The position numbers and the translations under genes are program-made. Source: Euglena gracilis (Eukaryota; Euglenida; Euglenophyceae; Euglenales). From it: a stretch of 64,000 nucleotides of DNA. This document shows, one piece after another, positions 56,801 through 61,557 of this stretch (positions within the stretch are counted from its first letter, which is position 1; every line of letters begins with the position of its first letter). A model generated the notes under the pieces. The model was not told where the DNA came from. It searched no databases and saw only the letters and a program-made list of their open reading frames with translations. The stretch is from assembly GCA_039621445.1 (NCBI GenBank), contig CP154954.1, positions 45,549,847 through 45,613,846 on the forward strand, written 5' to 3'.

Positions 56801-59800
56801 AGGGGTCCAGCCCTTGTATCGAACCCTGGGGGAGTACTTTCATCAGATTTTTTTTGTGATTTGCCCCTTCGAAATCAAATGAGTGATCCGTACCGCTAAA
56901 GCATCACAGGGTCCACGCGTCCGTTCCATGTGGTCGGGGACCCAACTCCAACGAGCAACCCCACCTCTGGATTTGCTTTTGACGACGCTGGCTTCCTTTC
57001 CCTGTGTGCTGCAGACAAACACAATCGACTGGAAGAGGAAGATGAGACGGAGGATCCGAGTGCCGCAATGCTTTCTGGGGTAAGCCCAGAAGCCCGGATC
57101 GGTATTGGGAAGGCATGCCCACAGGATTTGCTGCAATCCAGTTTCATGTGCGGATATCGCTGAGCATGGCCCTGGCCTGGCGAGAAGTTTCACAGCTCAG
57201 GGGCCCCTGGGGTCTATCTGGGGGCGGTCTTATATTTGGGAGGGGTAAATTTGGAGTTTGTTGCCCTCCTGCTGCAGGCTTCTGCTTAAGGGTTCGCAGT
57301 ACCCCCCCGGGCTGCAGCTCGTCCAATTTTGGCTAGTGGAAATCCTAGTGGACCCCCCTTGGGGGGATCTGTTAGGACTAGTAGTAGCAGGACTATCCAG
57401 GTGGAGAATTTTTCCAGTGACCAGTGCGAAGTGCCGAGTTTTTTTGGACCCCCCAAACTGGCCAAAAAAAATCTCATTTTGGTCAGTTTTGGTTGTTTTT
57501 TTTTTAGAACTAAATCAGCCAAAAAACCCATCAAAAACCTGATTTCCACCTTGGCGCAGCGCTGGAGGAATTTTTTTTCCTGTCGGGACCCCCCCCCCCC
57601 AGGGGGTCTAGCAAGTCCATTTTTTTTCCAGTGTCTGGCAAAATGACCACCCAGTGGACCCCCCCGTCCTTAAGAAAAGACCCGGCTGGGTGTCAGGCAT
57701 TTGCCTTGCGGCAGCAGCACAGACCAGCCTTGCTGGAGCAAAGGGAAAGAAGAGCGCCTTCATTTCCCGCCTGGACAGGTGTTCTGTTGCCTCCTTTCGC
57801 ACGCCTGCAAGGCAAGGCAAGGCGCTGTGCTGCAACAATTCTGCATACGCTGGACTCTTGCCACTGTAAGTCAGTCCTGGCAGCACCCCCTCTGTGTGCC
57901 GGGCCGCAGGGTCATCCAGCTGACGGGCTTCTCCGACCCGGTGTATGCGGAGGCCATGGTCACCGTCAACCAGTTCGACATCTCCCTGGACATCCTCGTC
58001 GTCAACCAGTCCTCCCACCCAAGGCATTGCTCAAAGGATATGCAAAGAAGTTGGAATTGCAAGAAGTTGTGAAAAATTTATTTCTTGTTTCTCTTGCTCT
58101 TTTGGATACCTTGAATCGAGGGGGTGGGTCTGACTGTGAGGCTGAAGGGTGGTGCTCTACATCCAAGTGGAAAAGCACTCATGTTGCATGTGCTTTTCCG
58201 TGGATTCATTGTCGGTTTTGATGGTTCCTGGACTTCCGCATGTTGTCTGCACATCTACACCCACAACTTGCTGGACTGGCTGGAGGCGAAGCAAAGACAT
58301 ACCCACAAGGAAAATTTTGAGACCCCCGGGGAGGGGGTCCAACCCCTTCAGGGAAAAAGGTGCTGGTGCCCCCACAAAAGATCCTTGGGCAGACTGCGCT
58401 GTAACTGTGCATTCTTTGGTAAAAAAAAATGAGAATAGAAACACCGAGTGCCTTTCTTCCAGTTCCCAGGTAGCTGTTTTTCTGGGGGTTGGACATTTCG
58501 ACACGCAGCGGTATGATGGGGGAGGGGGTCACCCCCCCCCCCCCAAAGCCTTCCCGACAGCTTTGGGGGTCCAGCTGACTGATGGGCTGGACCCAAAGGC
58601 AAAGAAGCAAATCCAGCTGAGAATTTCCGTAGGAGAAAAAATGCCCCAAAACACACCCCTCCCATCGCCCTTTATTAACCCTTCACATTTCTGCCGGAAA
58701 CGTCTGGGCCTTGGCTAGAGCCAGCGAGCTGCAACTTGGACCTGCAGCTTTGTTTTCATTCATGAAAATAAGTCCAAAGGTGTTCCAACTTATCGCCCAC
58801 AACTCGTTGGTTGTTCTCATCAAAATCCAATACTTTGTTAAGCGTCATAGCGCAATCTGCTACACAATGGTGCGCATGGGAGATTTGCTGCAAGAGTGGG
58901 TGCTCCATTGGGAGGTTTGCAACTATGCGCTGAATCGTGTTAGTGGGGTGTACGGGGGTATCCCAACGTGGGGTGTACGGGGGGTGTCCCCTAGGTCTTC
59001 CGCATCATTGTCCATGGGTTGAACGGTACCTGCGTTTGCGGGCACCATGCAACGAATTTCTGGATGTCAGGGCAATGTGGGAAAGGACCCAGTATCAGGT
59101 ATTGCTGGCAACTGTCCGTAAGGACTTGGAGGGGGAGCGCAGGGGGGAACACCCTTCCCTCGGCTGGTGGAAAAAGACGCTGGTTTCCTGGATTCCCCTG
59201 GGTGGGGGGGGGGGCAGTGTCCGTTTCACTCCCTCACAGTTTTAACATTTTTTTTGTTTTCCTGTTGTTTTATTTTTTGTTTGCATTTTGTGCAGTTTTT
59301 ATTTTATTATTTTTGAAAACCGATATGTTTCATGCTTGCACTCATTTTTTTTCTTCGATTTTTATCAATTTTTCACATGTCTTTGGCCCTCCGTATTTGC
59401 ATTTTTTTTGCATCTTTTCTTTCACATGCTTTTCAGGTCATCGCGAAAAAAGGGTCTAAATGTGGCGGAGTTGCAGCACAGATCCACATGCCTTCTTCAT
59501 TCCTTCCCTCTGTTCGAATGGGAGGCGGTCTTATTACACATTTGATTCTCGTTGCAATTGGTGGGCTTTTGGCCACCTGAGGAAGAGTGCCTTGGGATCA
59601 TTTGCTGCAAAGCCTCACGGTGGAGCTGGCGACCCAAGGGGACCTGAAGCTTTGTGAGCGGCCGGAGACATACACACTGGCCCCCAAGGAGCAGGTCAAC
59701 ATGCGGGTCAACATCAAAGTTTCGTCGACCGATACAGGTGTGATACGTATGAGGAACGTTTTAGAAACTCGAAAGAAAATTTTGCCCTTGACATTGGGGG

Positions 59801-61557
59801 GGGCATTCTAACTTGCCAGCGTTGTCTGAGGCACAGTTTGAAACACCTAATGGTAGAGGATGAAGGTTGGACGTCGTCCGCTTTTTGCAAGGCAAAGAGC
59901 AAATGGCAACCCAATGAGGTCACTCTCCATCTGCCCAAGGTGTGTTGTTTTTTTTTCTTTTGGCGGCGCAACCTCAACGATGCGTGATCCTTGAAGTTAA
60001 TACAGAGCTCAAATGAAAAAAGTCTTGGCCGACCCCACCCCCTCCCTCCGCCCCTTCTGGAGACATTTGGTCTATTGCCATGGCCAGGTTGTGGTTGACC
60101 AACGCTGGGAATTTGAAGCCCCCCCCCCCTCCTGGTCAGGCACCCCCTCCCCCAGGGGGGATGAACCAAATTTTGGCTTCTTTTCTGGGCTTCTGGCGCC
60201 TTTTAGTGCTGAAGTGCCCACCATGTCTTCAACCGCCGTTCCGGTGAAAGTTGTTTGTCCCGTCCAGTCTGGTGATGCGAATCCGGTGCGGCAGGACACA
60301 ATGCGACGGTATGCGACGGTTCAATCAAATTGCTGTTTCTGTTTCTGTTTGCCCAAGGGATTTTGACACACACACACACACACACACACACACAAGTAAG
60401 AGTCTTCCGCTGTCCCAGGAATCATCTTCGGCAACATTGTGTACGACGGCCCCGGTGCAGCTGCGGAGAGGCAGTGCGTCATCCTCAACGACATCCACAT
60501 CGACATCATGGATTACATCAGGTGTCTGTGATATTGTGGGATCGCACCAGGGGGCCCATGGTGCCATGCTGGGAATCGGTTTTGTGTGAGGGTTTGGCAT
60601 ACGAAGCAAAGACCAGGCTTTTGCTTAAGGGATTGCAGTACCCCCCCCCCCCCGGGGGGGGGCTGGACTGCAGCTAGTCCAAATTTGGCTAGTGGGATTT
60701 CTAGCAGCAGACCCCCAGGGGGTCTGCTAGCAGGGCTAGCTAGTGGAATTTTTTTCCCGGTGACCGACGTGAAGCGCCGAAAATTTTTTTGGGACCCCCA
60801 AAAATGGCCAAAAATGCCGTTTTTGGCCATTTTTGGGATTTTTTGGAACAAAATCAGCCAAAAACCTGTTAAAAACCTCATTTTTCCAGTCCGGGGGACC
60901 CCCGGACCCCCCCCCCCCGGCCTAGCTAGTCCACTTTTTCCAGTGTCTAGCCGATTGGCTAGCCAGTTGTTTTTTGTTTTTTTTTTTTTTTGTTGTTTTT
61001 ACTCACCCCCCTGGGGTCTTTTTTTTTTTTTTTTTTAAGCAAAAGCCTGAAACAGACAGTCTGAAAGGAAAAAGGGTGAACGGGATTTCCTTGGTACCCC
61101 CTCCCCCCTCTTTGTCGGGTCCAGTTTAGTTTTGAAAAAATGAAGGATACCCCCTGCAATCCTGTTGTGGAGTAAAAACAACATTTGCTCTAAGGTGTGT
61201 TTTTTGTTGTTTTTTTTTGAGCTTTGCCAGTTTCACAAACAAGCGTACCAGAAACACTTTAGAGGACCGAAAGGATCACCACGACGCAACTGCTGGCTGG
61301 CTCCTTCTCCTTTGATGGAAAGGTGGCTCCGGAACGATTGACAGAATTTTTTTTTTGGTGTGAGAAGAGTTTCTCGTGGATCCCCCCAGATGGGTTGCTT
61401 CCCTAACTTCGCAATTGTGCAGCCCGGCAACCTGTGCCCCGACTGCCTTCCGGTCGATGTGGGCTGAGTTCGAGTGGGAGAACAAGGTGGTGGTGAACAC
61501 CGACATCAAGTCTCTGCGTGAATTCCTGGACCACATCATGCAGAACACAAATATGCG
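31937..61557 (+). CDS. COPB1: Coatomer subunit beta (beta-COP), multi-exon gene, 3' end missing
   Basis: Beta-COP is a core subunit of the COPI coat, which makes Golgi-to-ER and intra-Golgi vesicles on membranes bearing Arf1-GTP. Twenty-three exon segments in order encode about 896 residues of a protein usually near 950. The N-terminal two thirds is the adaptin-like helical solenoid, with family signatures such as [32 protein letters not shown] and [13 protein letters not shown]. The C-terminal third is the appendage: [52 protein letters not shown]. The sequence is closer to plant than to human beta-COP at several places. The last ~60-70 residues (platform end) were not found before the window ends. 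Most introns are GT-AG; introns 1, 6, 14 and 20 are of another type. About ten residues after exon 4 are unaccounted for. Product call is near certain; exact borders of exons 3-5 are not. Confidence 0.96.
32138..32302 (+). other. COPB1: Intron 1, nonconventional type with paired ends
   Basis: The 5' arm CCAGGCT (32140-32146) is the reverse complement of AGCCTGG (32292-32298), and a second block TTTGA/TCAAA lies inside it. With 3 unpaired bases outside CAG (32141-32143) and 5 outside CTG (32295-32297), the joined protein reads [12 protein letters not shown], the same length as VLPLQDHTIKKL in animals. No GT-AG pair gives this. 165 bases. Confidence 0.75.
32303..32538 (+). CDS. COPB1: beta-COP exon 2
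   Basis: 78 codons plus two bases. Encodes [50 protein letters not shown] and SIMANLDH. Ends AG before a GTGTGTATCC donor (phase 2). Confidence 0.95.
33142..34430. mobile_element. Foldback composite with AACGTGTTCA words
   Basis: AATTGTGGCTGAGCCCAGAT lies at 33146 and again at 34350. 33450-33572 (GCCACAAATGCCCTCATGG and CAGGGCAGGCATTTGGCGGG) is inverted at 34043-34230, where part is tandemly duplicated. Both ends carry a GGGGGCCCCC(G/T)-type hairpin next to TGAACACGTTTT. No coding capacity. Confidence 0.75.
33325..33445. repeat. GACGCCGG...CCGGCGTC inverted words
   Basis: GGACGCCGGGTTTTGGACAA and CCTGAACCCGGCGTC fold against each other. Related in form to the 25.6 kb palindrome (GTCCTGA core) and to 13260-13320 and 36020-36330. 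Confidence 0.75.
36783..36819 (+). CDS. COPB1: beta-COP exon 3 (end uncertain)
   Basis: Starts after a CTCAG acceptor and completes the split Arg codon from exon 2, then reads [12 protein letters not shown], the conserved heat-repeat segment. There is no GT donor at the point where similarity ends; AGGAGTTCC follows. Joining directly to exon 4 gives exactly the 22-residue spacing seen in human beta-COP. Confidence 0.82.
37233..37280 (+). CDS. COPB1: beta-COP exon 4 (both ends uncertain)
   Basis: Reads [16 protein letters not shown], matching IYRNFEHLIPDAPE of human beta-COP. Upstream there is no AG before the conserved codons except inside the exon (after TATCAG at 37247), and an in-frame stop lies ~20 bases before. 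Downstream is CCAGGCC with no nearby GT donor. Both sides may be nonconventional introns. Confidence 0.75.
37281..38750 (+). other. COPB1: Sequence between beta-COP exons 4 and 5
   Basis: About ten conserved residues should be encoded here or next to it, but I did not find the segment. CAGGC (37282) and GCCTG (38740) could pair as in a nonconventional intron, and the implied join is in frame (PDAPEDVTTKRN) but lacks those residues. Contains AAATATGCG-type repeats, and a half inverted-repeat element at 38040-38265. Confidence 0.5.
38040..38265. mobile_element. Inverted-repeat element, right-end half
   Basis: Ends GGTCGGTAAGCACAAGCG like the elements at 44553 and 51906, and has the same GGTGCCTGCCCCTAGCAGGC interior, but the left GCTTGTGCTTA end is missing. 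Confidence 0.6.
38751..38827 (+). CDS. COPB1: beta-COP exon 5
   Basis: Encodes (D)[25 protein letters not shown], close to plant PSAKRNAFLMLFTCAQERAVNYL. Ends with a GTGTGACC donor in phase 0. The 5' border follows CCCCAG but the codon before is not matched to exon 4: roughly ten residues equivalent to LIHDFLVNEK are missing between them. Confidence 0.88.
38932..39051 (+). CDS. COPB1: beta-COP exon 6
   Basis: 40 codons after a TTTGCAG acceptor: [40 protein letters not shown]. Aligns without gaps to plant KVCRTNPSEKGKYIKIII. The frame runs on past the border to a GTGAGT at 39070, but using that donor breaks the reading frame with exon 7. Confidence 0.9.
39052..39124 (+). other. COPB1: Intron 6, nonconventional type, 73 bases
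   Basis: CTGGGAAGA at 39054-39062 is a perfect 9-bp reverse complement of TCTTCCCAG at 39112-39120. Borders 3 and 5 bases outside TGG/CCA join TTC to AATCTGCTC, giving [17 protein letters not shown], the same length as the plant protein. An in-frame shift of the border by one base would give VIFDLL instead. Confidence 0.78.
39125..39306 (+). CDS. COPB1: beta-COP exon 7
   Basis: 60 codons plus two bases: [20 protein letters not shown], then [17 protein letters not shown] and [19 protein letters not shown]. The last is the most conserved piece of the solenoid. Ends AG before GTGTGTTC (phase 2). Confidence 0.94.
39700..39865 (+). CDS. COPB1: beta-COP exon 8
   Basis: After a CTGCTGCAG acceptor: (R)[55 protein letters not shown]. 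Matches the plant segment NVNEVVLVLKKEVVKTQ. GTGTGAAA donor, phase 0. Confidence 0.95.
39866..41283 (+). other. COPB1: Intron 8 of beta-COP
   Basis: GT-AG, 1.4 kb. Holds an AT/GTATAT microsatellite (40185-40250) and otherwise unique A/T-rich sequence. No gene. Confidence 0.85.
41284..41383 (+). CDS. COPB1: beta-COP exon 9
   Basis: After a TTGTGCAG acceptor: [41 protein letters not shown] matches both human and plant proteins. GTCAGTTA donor, phase 1. Confidence 0.95.
41384..42342 (+). other. COPB1: Intron 9 of beta-COP
   Basis: GT-AG, 959 bases. Contains a GTCGGCCGATTACC block (41480-41550) of the TAGTCGGCCGACTA family. No gene. Confidence 0.85.
42343..42455 (+). CDS. COPB1: beta-COP exon 10
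   Basis: Starts after CTCACAG and completes a Gly codon: (G)[37 protein letters not shown]. Corresponds to plant LLMDFLGDTNVASAVDVIVF VREIIETNPKLR. GTATTCCG donor, phase 0. Confidence 0.94.
43878..44104. repeat. (ATACT)n microsatellite
   Basis: About 44 units of a 5-base repeat with a few single-base variants at the left end (CTACTGTACT, CTGAACTGTACT), long and nearly perfect at the right. Confidence 0.98.
44553..44647. mobile_element. Small inverted-repeat (MITE-like) element
   Basis: Left end CAGGCTTGTGCTTAGTCGGG, right end CAGTCAGTAAGCACAAGCATG; 11 bases (GCTTGTGCTTA/TAAGCACAAGC) pair perfectly. 95 bases, non-coding. Confidence 0.8.
44686..44787 (+). CDS. COPB1: beta-COP exon 11
   Basis: 34 codons after [42 protein letters not shown]. 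Matches ALWIIGEYC of plants. A small inverted-repeat element sits 38 bases upstream of the acceptor. GTTTGTTC donor, phase 0. Confidence 0.95.
44788..45689 (+). other. COPB1: Intron 11 of beta-COP
   Basis: GT-AG, 902 bases, with a GTGCGT/GT microsatellite at 44808-44890. No gene. Confidence 0.88.
45690..45755 (+). CDS. COPB1: beta-COP exon 12
   Basis: 22 codons after [29 protein letters not shown]. Corresponds to the AIATIKQCLGDLPFF helix. GTTTGTTT donor, phase 0. Confidence 0.88.
45756..47136 (+). other. COPB1: Intron 12 of beta-COP with CCAGCCAGCA repeats
   Basis: GT-AG, 1.4 kb. 45860-46640 is made of TTTTTCCAGCCAGCA(G/C)C words with G/C-run blocks; the same words occur at 61960-62330 and 63640-63720 in the last intron. 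Confidence 0.8.
47137..47214 (+). CDS. COPB1: beta-COP exon 13 (variable linker)
   Basis: 26 codons after [27 protein letters not shown] then GDVARM. This is the charged linker between solenoid and appendage, poorly conserved in the family, so the call rests on splice sites, phase and position. GTGTGCAA donor. Confidence 0.75.
47409..47487 (+). CDS. COPB1: beta-COP exon 14
   Basis: After [39 protein letters not shown] matches DGTYATQS of plant and GTYATQS of human beta-COP. The frame stays open to a GTACGT at 47501, but that donor leaves phase 2 and no phase-2 acceptor exists before exon 15. Confidence 0.82.
47560..48190. repeat. Intron-dispersed repeat family, copy 1 (long)
   Basis: Ordered words: GGCACCAGTTTTTGGACCCC, ATTTTGGACCCATTTTGGGA, GATTTTGAGAGGTT, GCCATTGAAAATCCAGAAAA, ATGTCAGTAAAATTTGA, TTTTTCACCCCCCTCCTAA, TCATTTTTCAAAAAAATTTA and CCCCGTTTTCCCAAAATTGA. 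The same order recurs in introns 14-16. Confidence 0.88.
48895..49505. repeat. TTTTCCGCAA short tandem repeats
   Basis: About nine 10-11-base units at 48895-48985 and six TAATTTTCCCG units at 49450-49500. Confidence 0.85.
49770..49925. repeat. G-rich AGTGTGGGG minisatellite
   Basis: Irregular repeats of GGGAGTGTGGGG(T)GACAG; a related block is at 48530-48645. G-quadruplex-prone. Confidence 0.85.
49915..50130. repeat. Intron-dispersed repeat family, copy 2 (partial)
   Basis: CAGGGCAGAACGGGAATC...CAGCCAGGGTGGTGGG, then CTCCCGTTTTCTGGGAGCAC and AAATCTGTGAAAATGCTG; it ends 50 bases before exon 15. Confidence 0.85.
50187..50389 (+). CDS. COPB1: beta-COP exon 15
   Basis: Encodes [20 protein letters not shown], then [39 protein letters not shown] matches LLLTGDFFLG of plants and FLLDGDFFVA of human. 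A stop codon at 50165-50167 limits the exon upstream. GTGCGCCA donor, phase 0. Confidence 0.92.
50390..50998 (+). other. COPB1: Intron 15 of beta-COP
   Basis: GT-AG, 609 bases, T-rich with poly-T tracts; nothing else recognised. Confidence 0.85.
50999..51133 (+). CDS. COPB1: beta-COP exon 16
   Basis: 45 codons after [28 protein letters not shown], then [20 protein letters not shown]. Plant has HPIDNDSYDRIVLC at this point. Ends AAG before GTCGAGAA, phase 0; the frame stays open beyond but similarity stops there. Confidence 0.94.
51230..51880. repeat. Intron-dispersed repeat family, copy 3 (long)
   Basis: Same word order as copy 1, with the extra CAGGGCAGAACGGGAATC head and a GGCGCCTTCGGCGCCGGGTG hairpin. 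Confidence 0.88.
51906..52185. mobile_element. Inverted-repeat (MITE-like) element, 280 bases
   Basis: Ends CAGGCTTGTGCTTA and TGAGCACAAGCCTG pair at 13 of 14 bases. The interior is G/C-run blocks with GTGCCTACCCC / GGGGCAGGCGCCC. Same family as 44553-44647, with a longer interior. Confidence 0.8.
52440..52720. repeat. Dispersed repeat with GATATACTTTCGGCGCCG, copy 1
   Basis: GGCCGAGCCCCC, CAGAGGGGGGATATACTTTC, CACTTTTCATGATTTCTCGG. Copy 2 is at 56270-56590. Confidence 0.8.
52910..54110. repeat. Intron-dispersed repeat family, copies 4-6 (partial, tandem)
   Basis: 52930-53040 repeats the GGCGCCTTCGCCGCCGGGTG part. 53330-53760 and 53770-54110 are two further copies of the GATTTTGAGAG to CATTTTTCAAAA part. 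Confidence 0.82.
55505..55646 (+). CDS. COPB1: beta-COP exon 17
   Basis: After [53 protein letters not shown]. Corresponds to CRQSFVKMLSEK and the acidic linker of plants. GC-rich compared with neighbouring exons, with an Ala-rich tract. GTGTGCCG donor, phase 1. Confidence 0.88.
55647..57014 (+). other. COPB1: Intron 17 of beta-COP
   Basis: GT-AG, 1.4 kb, largely the dispersed element at 56270-56590 plus unique sequence. No gene. Confidence 0.82.
56270..56590. repeat. Dispersed repeat with GATATACTTTTCGGCACCG, copy 2
   Basis: Same word order as 52440-52720, with the C-run and G-run ends lengthened. Confidence 0.8.
57015..57079 (+). CDS. COPB1: beta-COP exon 18 (linker)
   Basis: After GTGCTGCAG: (D)[21 protein letters not shown]. 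Acidic linker equivalent to the segment before the appendage. Low conservation, but phase 1 in and phase 0 out fit both neighbours. GTAAGCCC donor. Confidence 0.75.
57270..57660. repeat. Dispersed repeat with CTAGTGGAA words, copy 1
   Basis: TTCTGCTTAAGGG, GTACCCCCC, TTTTGGCTAGTGGAAATCCT, GTGACCAGTGCGAAG, AAATCAGCCAAAAAACC, in this order. Copy 2 is at 60600-60960. Both lie in introns. Confidence 0.85.
57723..57778 (+). CDS. COPB1: beta-COP exon 19
   Basis: After [24 protein letters not shown] plus a split Arg. Leads directly into [10 protein letters not shown] of exon 20, as [14 protein letters not shown] does in plants. GTGTTCTG donor, phase 2. Confidence 0.85.
57910..58016 (+). CDS. COPB1: beta-COP exon 20 (start of appendage domain)
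   Basis: After GGCCGCAG: (R)[35 protein letters not shown]. This is one of the best conserved blocks of beta-COP and begins the appendage beta-sandwich. No GT donor fits at its end; the border is set by the paired ends of intron 20 (phase 1). Confidence 0.96.
58017..59599 (+). other. COPB1: Intron 20, nonconventional type, 1.6 kb
   Basis: CCCAAGGCA (58018-58026) is a perfect reverse complement of TGCCTTGGG (59588-59596), with a further CTC/GAG pair inside. With CAA at +4 to +6 and TTG at -8 to -6 the join reads [20 protein letters not shown], the same length as plant NRTKETLQNLCLELATMGDL. The ends are not GT-AG. Confidence 0.78.
59600..59737 (+). CDS. COPB1: beta-COP exon 21
   Basis: Encodes (H)[45 protein letters not shown]. 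Plant has ELATMGDLKLVERPQNYTLA and ANIKVSSTETG. GTGTGATA donor, phase 1. Confidence 0.96.
59738..60418 (+). other. COPB1: Intron 21 of beta-COP
   Basis: GT-AG, 681 bases, with a (CA)n tract of about 14 units at 60366-60394. No gene. Confidence 0.85.
60419..60521 (+). CDS. COPB1: beta-COP exon 22
   Basis: After GTCCCAG: (G)[33 protein letters not shown]. Near identical to VIFGNIVYE and [14 protein letters not shown] of plants. A CA-repeat (60366-60394) lies just upstream in the intron. GTGTCTGT donor, phase 2. Confidence 0.97.
60522..61422 (+). other. COPB1: Intron 22 of beta-COP
   Basis: GT-AG, 901 bases, with the dispersed repeat at 60600-60960 and poly-T. No gene. Confidence 0.85.
60600..60960. 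repeat. Dispersed repeat with CTAGTGGGATT words, copy 2
   Basis: Same order as 57270-57660, with an added inverted GCTAGCAGACCCCC/GGGGGTCTGCTAGC hairpin in the middle. Confidence 0.85.
61423..61557 (+). CDS. COPB1: beta-COP exon 23 (last found)
   Basis: After TTGTGCAG: (S)[45 protein letters not shown]. Matches [15 protein letters not shown] and DHIIKSTNMKCLT of plants, the appendage platform. GTTTGCCC donor, phase 2. The remaining platform (CGFLAANLYA, GDALVNISVE and the final LSLGDKI block) was not found up to 64000. Confidence 0.95.
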
